Shown here in pieces: positions 1 through 8,119 of a stretch of 37,379 nt of DNA; position 1 is the stretch's first letter, and each line of letters opens with the position of its first letter. The notes beneath the pieces are model-generated. The model did no database searches, was not told the origin of the DNA, and saw only the letters and a list, made by a program, of their open reading frames with translations. The stretch comes from Betaproteobacteria bacterium (GTDB lineage: Bacteria > Pseudomonadota > Gammaproteobacteria > Burkholderiales > SG8-41): assembly GCA_016868015.1 (NCBI GenBank), contig VGIF01000014.1, positions 1-37,379 of the forward strand, in the 5' to 3' direction. A program made the position numbers and the translations under genes.

Positions 1-2
1 CG

Positions 3-203
3 CAAATCTGGATCGCGGTCTCGGTCTACGTGCTGGTGGCGATCGTCAAAAAGCGGCTTAACCTGTCGGCGAGCCTGTATGAGATGCTACAAATCTTGAG
101 CCTCACGATGTTCGAGAAAATGCCATTGGATCAACTACTTAACAAAATCGTCGCCGACGAAATTCCGGACATGTCCGCTAACCAATTGAATTTATTCGAT
201 TAA
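3..203 (+). CDS. IS4-family transposase, C-terminal fragment (5' end outside window)
   Basis: An open frame enters from the left edge and ends at TAA 201-203, giving 66 residues. The peptide begins QIWIAVSVYVLVAIVKKRL and ends NQLNLFD, which is the C-terminus typical of DUF4372-containing IS4-type DDE transposases: a hydrophobic helix, a Lys-rich turn, then a short tail shortly before the IS end. The catalytic DDE residues would lie upstream, outside the window, so whether the element is intact cannot be judged. It stands about 150 bases before the homospermidine synthase gene and reads in the same direction, so it could donate read-through transcription. The family call rests on recognition of the tail only. 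Confidence 0.75.
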   Translation, partial: QIWIAVSVYVLVAIVKKRLNLSASLYEMLQILSLTMFEKMPLDQLLNKIVADEIPDMSANQLNLFD

Positions 204-220
204 CGTCCGGACACTACTGA
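204..220 (+). mobile_element. Probable right terminal inverted repeat of the IS4-type element
   Basis: The bases directly after the transposase stop (GTCCGGACACTACTGA, 205-220) look like the terminal repeat of this IS group, which normally sits a few bases after the transposase stop. The matching left end is outside the window, so the inverted repeat and target duplication cannot be confirmed. Confidence 0.4.
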
Positions 221-283
221 CGTTTTATATTTTTCGGCGAGTGTGCCGCGCCGGCTGCGGCGCGCGCGTCGCTGTCGTTTGCA

Positions 284-312
284 TTGAAATGTCCGCTGTG
301 GTTTTGTTAAAC
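284..312 (+). promoter_or_regulatory. Possible sigma70 promoter of the homospermidine synthase gene
   Basis: TTGAAA at 284-289 and TTAAAC at 307-312 are 17 bases apart, upstream of the ATG at 350. The -35 box is good and the -10 box is weak. A 7-bp GC hairpin with a tetraloop (247-253 with 258-264) lies just upstream and may insulate the gene from the IS element. Confidence 0.3.
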
Positions 313-349
313 TCCGCGCGTTTTGAGCTTCGACAAGGCAGTTTATGAA

Positions 350-1768
350 ATGGCCGATAAAAAGCACGTCAAATTCAACGGCAACCTCGTTTTTGTTGGC
401 TTCGGTTCTGTCGCGCAGGGCACGCTGCCGCTCGTATTGCGCCACATCGACATGCCTAAAGCGCGCATTCGCATTATCACCGGTGATGAGCGCGGGCGCG
501 ATGAGGCAGCCAGCTACGGCATAAGTTACGAAGTCAAGCCGCTTACGCGCGAGAACTTCCACGCGATACTCGACCCCTTGCTGGGCAAGGGCGATTTCCT
601 GATCAATCTGTCCGTCGATGTCGCGAGTTCGGCACTGATCGAGTTTTGCTGCGAAAAAGGCGTGATGTATCTCGATACCTGTATCGAGCCGTGGCTGGGC
701 GGTTATACCGATCAAGCGGTGTCGCCCTCGCGCCGCTCCAACTACGGTCAGCGCGAGGAGGTACTGGCGCTGCGCCAAAAATTCCCCAAAGGTCCGACGG
801 TGATCCCGACGCACGGTGCCAACCCCGGCTTGATTTCGCACTGGGTGAAGCAGGCGATGGTTGATTTGGGGCGTGATATTTTAGGCCACAAGGATATTCC
901 CAAAACCAAGGCCGAGTGGGCCGAGCTTGCGATGCGGTTAAACGTAAAATCGATCCACTGCTCGGAGCGCGACACGCAGGTGGCGCATCCGCGCAAGCGC
1001 CGCGGCGAATTCGTCAACACCTGGTCGGTCGACGGTTTCATCGGCGAGGGCTCGCAGCCGTGCGAACTGGGTTGGGGCTCGCACGAAAAACATTTTCCGC
1101 CCGATGGCAAGGAACACGACTTCGGCTGCAAGGCGGCGATTTATTTGACGCGCCCCGGCGCCTCGGTGCGCGTGCGCACGTGGACGCCGGAGGAAGGTCA
1201 CTTTCACGGCTTTTTGATCACGCACGGGGAATCGATTTCGATTTCGGATTATTTCACCGTCAAAAACGGCAAGGGTGAGGTGATCTACCGCCCGACTTGC
1301 CACTATGCTTATCATCCGAGCGATGACACCGTGGTGTCGATCCACGAACTCGCGGGCCGCAACTGGATCGGCCAGGAAAAGCGCCGCGTGTTGACCCAAG
1401 AAATCACCGATGGCGTGGATGAACTCGGCGCGCTGCTGATGGGCCACGCCAAGGGCGCGTACTGGTACGGCTCGCGCATTTCGATCGGCGAAGCAAGAAG
1501 CCTTGCGCCGTATAACAACGCCACCAGCATTCAGGTCGCCGCCGGGGTGTTGGGCGCGGTGGTGTGGGCGATGGAAAATCCGCATGCGGGCATTGTCGAT
1601 CCGGACGATCTTGATTTTCAGCGCGTGCTGGAAATCGCCAATCCGTACCTGGGCAAGGTGCATGGCGCGTATTCCGATTGGACGCCGCTTCAAGGCCGCC
1701 ACCATCCGTTCGCGGAAGATGTCGATAGCGCTAATCCGTGGCAGTTCAAGAACTTCCGCTTGAACTAA
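350..1768 (+). CDS. hss: Homospermidine synthase
   Basis: This 472-residue protein matches the bacterial homospermidine synthase family (about 470-480 aa), which makes homospermidine from putrescine in an NAD-dependent aminobutyl transfer in the cytoplasm. The Rossmann glycine motif GFGSVAQG lies at residues 17-24, followed by the family-typical TLPLVLRH, a TCIEPW motif near residue 110 and PTHGANPGL near 150. I chose ATG 350, which has AAGG about 11 bases upstream. A TTG at 323 would add nine residues without a visible ribosome site. It is a single gene, with the IS end upstream and repeat copy A downstream. The saccharopine dehydrogenase-like fold is shared with lysine enzymes, but the length and motifs favour homospermidine synthase. 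Confidence 0.9.
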   Translation: MADKKHVKFNGNLVFVGFGSVAQGTLPLVLRHIDMPKARIRIITGDERGRDEAASYGISYEVKPLTRENFHAILDPLLGKGDFLINLSVDVASSALIEFCCEKGVMYLDTCIEPWLGGYTDQAVSPSRRSNYGQREEVLALRQKFPKGPTVIPTHGANPGLISHWVKQAMVDLGRDILGHKDIPKTKAEWAELAMRLNVKSIHCSERDTQVAHPRKRRGEFVNTWSVDGFIGEGSQPCELGWGSHEKHFPPDGKEHDFGCKAAIYLTRPGASVRVRTWTPEEGHFHGFLITHGESISISDYFTVKNGKGEVIYRPTCHYAYHPSDDTVVSIHELAGRNWIGQEKRRVLTQEITDGVDELGALLMGHAKGAYWYGSRISIGEARSLAPYNNATSIQVAAGVLGAVVWAMENPHAGIVDPDDLDFQRVLEIANPYLGKVHGAYSDWTPLQGRHHPFAEDVDSANPWQFKNFRLN

Positions 1769-1788
1769 GCGCGCGCCAGAGAATTAAC

Positions 1789-1821
1789 GTAAGTATATGA
1801 TTTAATTAAATATTTTTTTGA
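1789..1821 (+). repeat. 33-bp AT-rich intergenic element, copy A (IHF-site-like)
   Basis: It begins GTAAGTATATGATTTAATT and continues into a T-rich tract. On the minus strand it reads AATCATATACTTA, one mismatch from the IHF consensus WATCAANNNNTTR, so this is the weakest of the seven copies. It lies between the homospermidine synthase and the beta-helix protein, about 60 bases before the latter's start. Confidence 0.7.
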
Positions 1822-1880
1822 CGGCGATCAAGTGTCTCGTGGCTTATCATGGGCGCGTGTATCGGCTCGGTGAGTCTTTC

Positions 1881-3242
1881 ATGATCGTGTCGCGGATGCC
1901 GGCTTGCCGGTTGTGGCTGCGCGTGTTGCTGGTGATCGTTATTGCCGTGGCTGCAAGCGACGCGCGCGCGGCCGTGCTACAGGCCAACCCCGATAACTAT
2001 CGCGCGCTGCTCACGCAACTCAAACCCGGCGATGAGTTGCTGCTCGCGCCGGGCATTTATCGCAGCGGCATGCCGCTGCACGGCGTGCGCGGCACGGCGC
2101 GCCAACCGATCATTATTCGCGGGCCGGCCAACGGTGCGCCGGCGGTATTTTTCGCGCGGGCGGGGCATAACACCATCAGCTTGTCCAACACCGCGCATGT
2201 GCACATCCGCCATCTCATACTCGATGGCCGCAACCTTGACACCGACGCGGTCAAAGCCGAGGGGCGCCGCGATTGCGTGTCGGTGCATCACATGGTGCTG
2301 GAGGATTTGCTGATCATCGGCCACGGCGCGCACCAGCAGTTGATCGGCATTTCGAGCAAGTGCCTGGCGTGGAATTGGGTGATCCTCCGCAACGTCATCA
2401 TCGGCGCCGGCACCGGCATGTACCTGGGCGACTCGGACGGCAACAAGCAATTTTTCGCGGGCTTGATCGAGCAGAACGTGGTGCTCGACACGCTGGGCTA
2501 TAACGTGCAGATCAAGCACCAGAACGAACGCCCGCAAGCGCCCGGCATGCCGATGGAGCACACCCGCACTGTGATACGCCATAACCTGTTCAGCAAGGCG
2601 CATCTGGCGGCGCCCGGCATCAACGCGCGGCCGAATTTGCTGCTGGGGCATTTTCCCAGGCAAGGCGCGGGCGCTGACGATGGCTATGAAGTCGCGCACA
2701 ACGTGTTTTTTTGCAATCCGGTGGAGGCGCTGCTGCAAGCCGAAGGCCATCTCGCGATTAGCGGCAACGTGTTGCTCAATCCCGCGGGCGACGCGGTGGC
2801 GGTGATGGCGCACAACGACGTGCCCAAAACCGTCATGGTGCAGGGCAATTTCGTGGCGGCATCCGCGCGCGGCGTCGGCGTTTTTAAGGGCTCACCCGCG
2901 CACACGCAGAGCGTGGTCGACAACTGGATCCATGCCAATGAGCCCATCAACGGCGGCAGTGCGCGCAACAATCAAATCGCGGCTTACGCCTCTTTTGCGG
3001 CGGCAGAATCGCAGTTGCAGCGCTGGCTCAAGGGGCATGCGGGTGCGAACGCGCGCGCCAACGCCTTTGCGCCGCTGGTGGCGGCCGCGCAGCGCGTGTG
3101 CGCGGGCATGCCGCAAGATTGGCCGGCCGAGTTGACGCCCGCACTCGAGAGCATCGGCCAGCATCCGGCGTGCCGCTTGATCGAGGTGTTAGCCGGCGTG
3201 CGGCCGGCGGCCGAACGTGTGGCGGGCGTGTGTCTGCCGTAA
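1881..3242 (+). CDS. Secreted right-handed parallel beta-helix protein
   Basis: This 453-residue protein has a signal peptide: basic residues, then a hydrophobic segment at about 11-25, with likely cleavage after ARA at about residue 30. The mature part starts with the pattern of pectate-lyase-like beta-helix proteins: NPDNYRALLTQLKPGDELLLAPGIY, then repeated I-I-I and N-x-V/I rungs such as HIRHLILDGRNL, VLRN-type turns and HNVFF. Such proteins bind or cleave polysaccharide (alginate lyase or polygalacturonase-like) in the periplasm or outside the cell. I see no certain catalytic set, so enzyme or binding protein stays open. The ATG at 1881 has GGTGAG six bases upstream; ATG 1896 is an alternative, and the long upstream TTG frame is unlikely. 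The methyltransferase gene follows directly. Confidence 0.7.
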   Translation: MIVSRMPACRLWLRVLLVIVIAVAASDARAAVLQANPDNYRALLTQLKPGDELLLAPGIYRSGMPLHGVRGTARQPIIIRGPANGAPAVFFARAGHNTISLSNTAHVHIRHLILDGRNLDTDAVKAEGRRDCVSVHHMVLEDLLIIGHGAHQQLIGISSKCLAWNWVILRNVIIGAGTGMYLGDSDGNKQFFAGLIEQNVVLDTLGYNVQIKHQNERPQAPGMPMEHTRTVIRHNLFSKAHLAAPGINARPNLLLGHFPRQGAGADDGYEVAHNVFFCNPVEALLQAEGHLAISGNVLLNPAGDAVAVMAHNDVPKTVMVQGNFVAASARGVGVFKGSPAHTQSVVDNWIHANEPINGGSARNNQIAAYASFAAAESQLQRWLKGHAGANARANAFAPLVAAAQRVCAGMPQDWPAELTPALESIGQHPACRLIEVLAGVRPAAERVAGVCLP

Positions 3243-3247
3243 CCGCG

Positions 3248-3817
3248 ATGGCGCCTTCGGCGTGGGTCACGCGCTGGGGCGAACTGGCGCCCGCGCGCGG
3301 CCGCGTGCTCGATGTCGCGTGCGGCCACGGCCGGCACGCGCGTTGGTTTGCCGCGCGCGGACACGCGGTGGACGCGCTGGATCGTAACGCCGAGGCGTTG
3401 GCGAGCCTGTCGGGCGTCATCAATATCACGCCACTGCATGCCGACATCGAAGGCGGGCCGTGGCCGTACGCGCCGCGCGTTTACGCCGGCGTGGTGGTGA
3501 CGAATTATTTGCATCGCGCCTTGTTCACGCATTTGCTCGATGCGGTGGCGCCGGGGGGGGTGTTGATTTACGAAACCTTCGCATTGGGCAATGAGCGTTA
3601 CGGCCGCCCGTCCAACCCCGACTTTCTGTTGCAACCCGGAGAATTACTCGAGGTTGTGCGCGGCCGGCTCGCGGTGCGTGCTTACGAAGATGTGTTGCTC
3701 GCCGCGCCCTCACCCGCGCGCGTGCAACGCATTTGCGCGCTGCATGCAACTGACAGCGCTTGCGCTGGTCTCACCGCTAACCCGCCGCGAGGTTCTTCGG
3801 GTACAATACGGGGTTAG
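3248..3817 (+). CDS. Small class I SAM-dependent methyltransferase
   Basis: A 189-residue protein with the SAM-binding motif I VLDVACGHGRH at about residues 20-30, an acidic residue at the end of strand 2 (ALDRN) and a motif near VVVTNYLHR. It belongs to the TehB/UbiE-like group of stand-alone methyltransferases of about 190-200 aa; the methyl acceptor is unknown. ATG 3248 fits the usual family N-terminus (PSAWVTRW). GTG 3230 overlaps the previous stop and is the alternative, with a purine-rich GGCGGG before it. Either start implies coupling to the beta-helix gene upstream. The last 20 residues (Ala, Gly, Arg-rich) read through a probable dapA promoter and look like an unstructured tail. Confidence 0.75.
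   Translation: MAPSAWVTRWGELAPARGRVLDVACGHGRHARWFAARGHAVDALDRNAEALASLSGVINITPLHADIEGGPWPYAPRVYAGVVVTNYLHRALFTHLLDAVAPGGVLIYETFALGNERYGRPSNPDFLLQPGELLEVVRGRLAVRAYEDVLLAAPSPARVQRICALHATDSACAGLTANPPRGSSGTIRG
3802..3807 (+). promoter_or_regulatory. Probable -10 box (TACAAT) for dapA
   Basis: TACAAT stands 124 bases upstream of the dapA start, inside the 3' end of the methyltransferase gene. No good -35 box is seen. Similar lone TACAAT boxes precede the FKBP gene (9294) and the hotdog gene (34031). Confidence 0.4.
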
Positions 3818-3824
3818 CTTAAGG

Positions 3825-3858
3825 CTATTAAAAAAACCCTTTAAAATCAAATAGTTAC
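3825..3858 (-). repeat. 33-bp AT-rich intergenic element, copy B (IHF-site-like)
   Basis: On the minus strand it begins GTAACTATTTGATTTTAAA and continues into a T-tract. On the plus strand it reads AATCAAATAGTTA, an exact WATCAANNNNTTR match with an A-tract upstream. It lies between the -10 box at 3802 and the dapA start, so a bound protein could affect dapA expression. Confidence 0.75.
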
Positions 3859-3930
3859 ATTAAGCACAACGACCAGAACGCGACCAACGCGACCAAAGCG
3901 AAGCGAAGGTTACAACCAAGGCGGGCATCG

Positions 3931-4815
3931 ATGAAAACGTTAAAGGGTAGTGTGGTGGCAATCGTCACGCCGATGCGTGAAGACGGCGTGCTCGATCTCG
4001 AGGGTTTTCGCAAATTGCTCGATTGGCATATCGCCGAGGGCACCGACGGCGTGGTGGTGGTGGGGACCACCGGTGAGTCGCCCACGGTGGATAACGACGA
4101 ACACTGGCAGCTCATCAAAACCGCGGTGGAGCACGTCAAAAAACGCATCCCGGTGATCGCCGGTACCGGGGCGAATTCCACGCGCGAGGCGATCGAGCAC
4201 ACGCAGTATGCGCAAAAGGTCGGCGCCGATTACAGCCTGTCGGTGGTGCCCTACTACAACAAGCCCACGCAGGAGGGCTTGTATCAACATTTCAAGGCGG
4301 TGGCCGAGTCGGCGGACATCCCACAGATCCTTTATAACGTGCCCGGCCGTACCGTCGCCGATATGCAGAACGAAACCGTGCTGCGCCTGGCGCAAGTGCC
4401 CAGCATCGTCGGTATCAAGGATGCCACCGCAAATCTGGAGCGCGGTTCCGATTTGATTCGCCGCAAGCCCAATGGCTTCATGGTGTTTAGCGGCGACGAC
4501 GCCACGGCACTGCCGTTGATGTTGATGGGCGGCGATGGCGTCATTTCGGTGACGGCCAACGTCGCGGCCAAGGACATGCATCAGATGTGCGCGGCGGCGC
4601 TCGAAGGCAATCTTGCCAGGGCGCGCGAGATCAACGACCGGCTGCTGGGGCTGCATCGGCATTTGTTCTGCGAGGCCAATCCGATCCCGGTGAAATGGGC
4701 GGCGCAGCAAATGGGGCTGATCAAAAGCGGCATTCGTTTGCCGTTAACGCCGTTGTCGGCGCAATTTCATGATCTGGTGCGCGGTGCAATGCGCCAGGCG
4801 GGCATCGCGGGCTGA
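3931..4815 (+). CDS. dapA: 4-hydroxy-tetrahydrodipicolinate synthase
   Basis: This 294-residue protein (E. coli DapA is 292) condenses pyruvate with aspartate semialdehyde, the first committed step of lysine and diaminopimelate synthesis in the cytoplasm. The (beta/alpha)8 landmarks are present: GTTGESPT at 45-52 (pyruvate-binding threonines), YNVPGRT with catalytic Tyr135, and the Schiff-base Lys163 in GIKDATAN. Residue spacing matches E. coli Tyr133 and Lys161. ATG 3931 gives the standard N-terminus ([11 protein letters not shown]). The leader of about 110 bases holds repeat copy B and a short tandem of ACGCGACCA units (about 3873-3895). bamC follows after 60 bases, an arrangement common in proteobacteria (nlpB/dapX next to dapA), so the two are probably co-transcribed. 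Confidence 0.96.
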   Translation: MKTLKGSVVAIVTPMREDGVLDLEGFRKLLDWHIAEGTDGVVVVGTTGESPTVDNDEHWQLIKTAVEHVKKRIPVIAGTGANSTREAIEHTQYAQKVGADYSLSVVPYYNKPTQEGLYQHFKAVAESADIPQILYNVPGRTVADMQNETVLRLAQVPSIVGIKDATANLERGSDLIRRKPNGFMVFSGDDATALPLMLMGGDGVISVTANVAAKDMHQMCAAALEGNLARAREINDRLLGLHRHLFCEANPIPVKWAAQQMGLIKSGIRLPLTPLSAQFHDLVRGAMRQAGIAG

Positions 4816-4875
4816 CGGCCCGGGCATTGCCGCCATGGGTTCGCCAGGGTTCAGTGTGAGCAATTGAGGTAAAGC

Positions 4876-6015
4876 ATGGTACTTATTCGGACGCTTAACG
4901 CGTTGTGCTGCGTCGCCGCGGGCGTGATGGTGGCGGCGTGCGGATCGTTTCAGATGCCGACCAAAAAGATCGACTACAAGTCGGCCGGCAAGATTCCATC
5001 GCTGGAAGTGCCGCCCGATCTTGCGCGGCCGAGCGCCGATGATCGCTACGTGGTGCCCGATGCGCGCAAGGGCACCGCGACGTTTTCCAACTACAACACT
5101 GAACGCGATGCGCGGCCGCAGGTGAGCTCGGGCGCCGTTTTGCCGGAGCAAAACGATGCACGCATCGAACGCGCGGGCACACAGCGCTGGCTGGTGGTGA
5201 AAGGCGATCCGGCGCAAGTGTGGCCGGTGGTCAAGGATTTCTGGCAAGAGATCGGTTTTATCATCAACATCGAAATCCCCGACGCCGGTGTCATGGAAAC
5301 CGACTGGGCGGAAAACCGCGCCAAGTTGCCGGACGGCATTATTCGCGGCGCCTTGGGCAAACTGTTTGATTCGATCTATTCGACCTCGGAGCGCGATAAA
5401 TTCCGCACGCGGCTGGAGCGCGGCATGCAATCCGGCACCACGGAGGTGTACGTCAGCCACCGCGGCATGCAAGAGGTGTATATCACCGAAGGCAAGGATC
5501 AGACACGCTGGCACCCGCGCCCTGTCGACCCCGATCTGGAAGCCGAAATGCTGCGCCGGATGATGACGCGTTTCGGTGTGCAGGAAGCGCAGGCCAAACA
5601 GCGTATCGCCGCGGCTGCGCAAGCGCCGCGTGCCGCGTTGGCAAGCCAAAGCGGTGGGGTGCTGACGGTGAACGAGCAGTTCGACCGCGCGTGGCGGCGC
5701 GTGGGTTTGGCGCTGGATCGCGTGGGCTTTACGGTCGAAGACCGCGACCGCTCGAAGGGCATCTATTTCGTGCGTTATATCGACCCCGAGTCCGATGTCG
5801 AGAGCAAGAAAGACGGCAAGGGCCTCATCGGCCGCACTCTGGGCTCGCTCAAATTCTGGGGCGGCAGCCCGGCCAAAAAGAACGAGCAATTCCAAATCGC
5901 CGTGCGCGACATGAACACCAGCGCGCAGGTGAGCGTGCTCAACAAAGACGGCAAGCAGGAGCAATCCGCCACGGCCAACCGCATTTTGACGCTGCTGCAT
6001 GATCAGCTAAAGTGA
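4876..6015 (+). CDS. bamC: Outer membrane assembly lipoprotein BamC (NlpB/DapX)
   Basis: A 379-residue lipoprotein with a signal peptide and the lipobox VAAC, lipidated Cys22. The mature N-terminus is extended and proline-rich (KIDYKSAGKIPSLEVPPDL), the BamC segment that lies along BamD. Two helix-grip domains follow, at about 100-215 and 255-379, separated by an Ala/Gln-rich linker. BamC is an accessory part of the BAM complex that inserts beta-barrel proteins in the outer membrane. GAGGT is well placed before ATG 4876. The protein is somewhat longer than E. coli BamC (344), as is usual in betaproteobacteria. It is transcribed with dapA and probably with the downstream metallo-beta-lactamase-fold gene. 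Confidence 0.92.
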   Translation: MVLIRTLNALCCVAAGVMVAACGSFQMPTKKIDYKSAGKIPSLEVPPDLARPSADDRYVVPDARKGTATFSNYNTERDARPQVSSGAVLPEQNDARIERAGTQRWLVVKGDPAQVWPVVKDFWQEIGFIINIEIPDAGVMETDWAENRAKLPDGIIRGALGKLFDSIYSTSERDKFRTRLERGMQSGTTEVYVSHRGMQEVYITEGKDQTRWHPRPVDPDLEAEMLRRMMTRFGVQEAQAKQRIAAAAQAPRAALASQSGGVLTVNEQFDRAWRRVGLALDRVGFTVEDRDRSKGIYFVRYIDPESDVESKKDGKGLIGRTLGSLKFWGGSPAKKNEQFQIAVRDMNTSAQVSVLNKDGKQEQSATANRILTLLHDQLK

Positions 6016-6106
6016 GTGAGGCGAGAGGCGTGAGGTGTAACCACCGAAGCGAGCTTTATGCCCGATGCTTTGCGCCTCACGCTTCACGTCTCACCCCTCA
6101 CCATTA
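6016..6106. repeat. GTGAG/CTCAC-rich inverted repeat between bamC and the hydrolase gene
   Basis: GTGAG-containing heptamer-like units (6014-6036) are followed by the complementary series CCTCACGCTTCACGTCTCAC and CCCTCACC (about 6072-6101). The two blocks can pair imperfectly into a long hairpin across the gap, upstream of ATG 6109. This resembles short GTGAGGC-type intergenic repeats seen in environmental betaproteobacteria. Confidence 0.5.
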
Positions 6107-6108
6107 GC

Positions 6109-6885
6109 ATGCGCTTCGCCTCCCTTGGCAGCGGCAGTGAAGGCAATGGACTGATCGTCCACCATCAAGGCACTCATCTCTTACTCGATTGCGGTTTCGG
6201 GCTCGCCGATACCGTGCGGCGGCTGGCGCGGCTTCTTCTTACGCCCGCCGACATCGACGTCATCGTGGTGACGCACGAGCACGACGACCACGTCGGCGGC
6301 GTGCCGCGCCTGGCGCGCAAGTATGATATCCCCGTTTATTTGACGCACGGCACGCTGATGGCCACCGGCGTTTCGCGTTTCGAGGGCGTGGTGGTCAACA
6401 TCATCGATAGCCACGTTGCGCTGCCGCTGGGTGACATAGAATTAAAGCCCTTTCCAGTGCCGCACGATGCGCGCGAGCCCACGCAGTTTGTGTTCGGCGA
6501 CGGCGACAAGGCGTTGGGGGTGTTGACCGATGTGGGCATTGCCACCGCGCATATCGAGGCCACGCTGTCCGAGGCCGATGCGCTGGTGCTGGAGTGCAAC
6601 CACGATCGCGAAATGTTGATGAACGGTAATTATCCTTACACGCTCAAGCAACGCATCGGCGGGCGTCTGGGGCATTTGGCGAACGATGCCGCGGCGCAGT
6701 TGTTGGGGGCTGTTTCGAGCCGCTCGACCAGCAGCCTGCAACACGTGATCGCCGCGCATTTGTCCAAGCAAAACAATACGCCGGCGTTGGCGCGCGAAGC
6801 GCTGGCGGGTGCGTTAGGGTGTGACCCGGCGTGGATCGGCGTCGCCACGCAAGACCATGGGTTTGCGTGGCGCGAGATCATGTGA
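6109..6885 (+). CDS. Metallo-beta-lactamase-fold hydrolase (YycJ-like)
   Basis: A 258-residue protein with the start MRFASLGSGSEGNGLIV and the dinuclear metal motif HEHDDH at 56-61 (HxHxDH). A further histidine follows at PHDAREPT and an acidic residue in LTDVG, then LECNHD, as in the YycJ/WalJ group of MBL-fold proteins. Such proteins are cytoplasmic phosphodiesterases or nucleases; the substrate here is unknown. ATG 6109 restores the family N-terminus. An upstream ATG at 6058 would translate the CTCAC repeat and is rejected. The gene ends the dapA-bamC unit, and a strong terminator stands about 60 bases downstream. Confidence 0.85.
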   Translation: MRFASLGSGSEGNGLIVHHQGTHLLLDCGFGLADTVRRLARLLLTPADIDVIVVTHEHDDHVGGVPRLARKYDIPVYLTHGTLMATGVSRFEGVVVNIIDSHVALPLGDIELKPFPVPHDAREPTQFVFGDGDKALGVLTDVGIATAHIEATLSEADALVLECNHDREMLMNGNYPYTLKQRIGGRLGHLANDAAAQLLGAVSSRSTSSLQHVIAAHLSKQNNTPALAREALAGALGCDPAWIGVATQDHGFAWREIM

Positions 6886-6937
6886 TTTTTCCAGACGTTT
6901 TAGCGTACGGCGCGTAGCGCACGCACGAAAAACGTAC

Positions 6938-6975
6938 AAAAAAAAAACCGGCACCGATGATCGGTGCCGGTTTTT
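6938..6975. terminator. Bidirectional rho-independent terminator
   Basis: A perfect palindromic stem (6948-6970, CCGGCACCGAT with ATCGGTGCCGG around one base) is flanked by ten A on the left and five T on the right. It can end transcription from both sides and stands between convergent genes. Confidence 0.93.
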
Positions 6976-7042
6976 GATTGGGCGCTATTGCCCCAATTGG
7001 ACTTGTGCGCCCGGGCTTTTAGTGCGCCGGGCTGCGCGGTAA

Positions 7043-7387
7043 TTACTTCTTCATCGCGTCCATGGCGCCAGTCTTGGCGCCGGCAGCGGCGCCCGCAACG
7101 CCACCACCGTCTTTCGCGCCAGCGGCTTTGTCCTTGGCGGCGTCAACCGCGCCCTTGGCGGCATCAGTAGCGGCGCCAGCGGCGTCTTTGGCGGCATCGG
7201 TGGCGGTACCGGCGGCATCTTTCACCGCATCCTTGGCGGCATCGACCACCGACGGCGCGGGAGCGGGGGCCGGAGCCGCCGCAGGCGCCGGAGCAGGTGC
7301 GGCAGCTTTTGGGGCGGGCTTATCGCCGCAACCAGCAATACCAACCGCCATTAAGGCGGCAACAATCAGAGTAGGTTTCATCATCAT
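7043..7387 (-). CDS. Small Ala/Lys/Asp-repeat lipoprotein
   Basis: A 114-residue protein with a lipoprotein signal and lipobox GIAGC (Cys20). After a Pro/Ala segment (about 24-46, PAPAPAAAP) come repeats of the type DAAKDA and GAATDAAK (about 48-95), close to an 11-residue period. Such repeats predict an amphipathic helix or coiled coil, as in late-embryogenesis-like and periplasmic entericidin or Lpp-like proteins. No enzyme function can be assigned. Three ATG codons in a row start the frame; GAAGGG at 7391-7396 fits the second or third best. The gene stands alone, with the terminator at 6938-6975 downstream. Confidence 0.7.
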   Translation of the reverse strand: MMMKPTLIVAALMAVGIAGCGDKPAPKAAAPAPAPAAAPAPAPAPSVVDAAKDAVKDAAGTATDAAKDAAGAATDAAKGAVDAAKDKAAGAKDGGGVAGAAAGAKTGAMDAMKK

Positions 7388-7612
7388 ATTCCCTTCGAAG
7401 GTGAGTTTTTTTCAGGCGCTACTTGACCAGCCGGAACCGATCCGCGGAACTGAATCGGTTCAACCATCCAGGCTAATGACCCATAGCTAACTGGCCGATG
7501 GATTTTAGCGAGGCAGATTCTAACCTGCATGCAAAGCGATTGTCCACTTTTTGGGGGGGGCAATTTGCGCTGAAATCCCCCTGATTCAAAAAGGATTTCT
7601 GACGTTTTTGCA
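7388..7612. other. Intergenic region with a 7-bp inverted repeat
   Basis: The 225 bases hold the leader of the lipoprotein gene. The only structure seen is AACCGAT/ATCGGTT (about 7435-7460), a possible weak hairpin or operator, plus an eight-G run near 7553. No convincing gene is present. Confidence 0.4.
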
Positions 7613-8113
7613 TCAAAGTCCACTGGGGCTGGCCAAGCTTAGGGCGCTCGAGACCTCCCAAAGTTCCAGATGACGGTCAATCAGTTGTCGGGCGTTTTCC
7701 ACATCGTGCTTACCAATTGCGGCGCGCATGTGCGCGTGGTGAAAACGATGCAGGTAGTGGCTCGCGTCAAAGACGATAAACGGGTCGTAAACATGATGCG
7801 CCATGCGCGGTGTTTGGCGGATCTTGAAGGCGTGGCCAAAATCGCGGTTAAGTTCGGCCACGCGTGGCAGCTCGCGCGCGATGTTGCTTGCATCGTGCAC
7901 AATCACCTGTAGGCGGTTGACGCGGTTTTCGCGCAGAAATTGCTTCAACAGATGGCAGCGCGCGGCGCTGTTCCACGCCGCGGACAGCGTGCGGTCGAAC
8001 ACACGAATCACCGCTTGCGTTTGCGGAATCAAGCCGTCGAAAAGCTCTTCGAATTCCTTGAAACTTTCGAAGCGTCGGTACTGCGCGTTGGGCAGTGACG
8101 GATGGTTGGCCAT
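7613..8113 (-). CDS. DUF7931-like protein of unknown function
   Basis: A 166-residue protein with no membrane segment or signal. It reads FxxFEELFDGLIPQTQAVIRVFDRTLS, then LKQFLRENRVNRLQVIVHDASNIARELPRV and HVYDPFIVFDASHYLHRFHHAHMRA. The order of a strand, an Arg/Asp motif, HDA, and a late YDPF...HR segment resembles the DUF7931 domain often found next to, or fused to, GNAT acetyltransferases in betaproteobacteria, with a distant phospholipase-D-like look. The identification is from memory of the family and is tentative. Its start is six bases after the RoxA stop, so the two genes are surely co-transcribed. Confidence 0.6.
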   Translation of the reverse strand: MANHPSLPNAQYRRFESFKEFEELFDGLIPQTQAVIRVFDRTLSAAWNSAARCHLLKQFLRENRVNRLQVIVHDASNIARELPRVAELNRDFGHAFKIRQTPRMAHHVYDPFIVFDASHYLHRFHHAHMRAAIGKHDVENARQLIDRHLELWEVSSALSLASPSGL

Positions 8114-8119
8114 GACGAT

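Noticed and set aside
4744-6000. Minus-strand open frame of 418 codons opposite bamC
   Set aside because: bamC has a lipobox, ribosome site and family sequence; the opposite frame has none.
7043-7330. Short tandem DNA repeat within 7080-7250, considered as a CRISPR or satellite array
   Set aside because: It is the codon-level reflection of the Ala/Lys/Asp repeats in the lipoprotein and has no spacer structure.
7384-7623. 79-codon minus-strand frame between the lipoprotein and DUF7931-like genes
   Set aside because: No ribosome site, no family resemblance, and it overlaps the leader of the lipoprotein gene.
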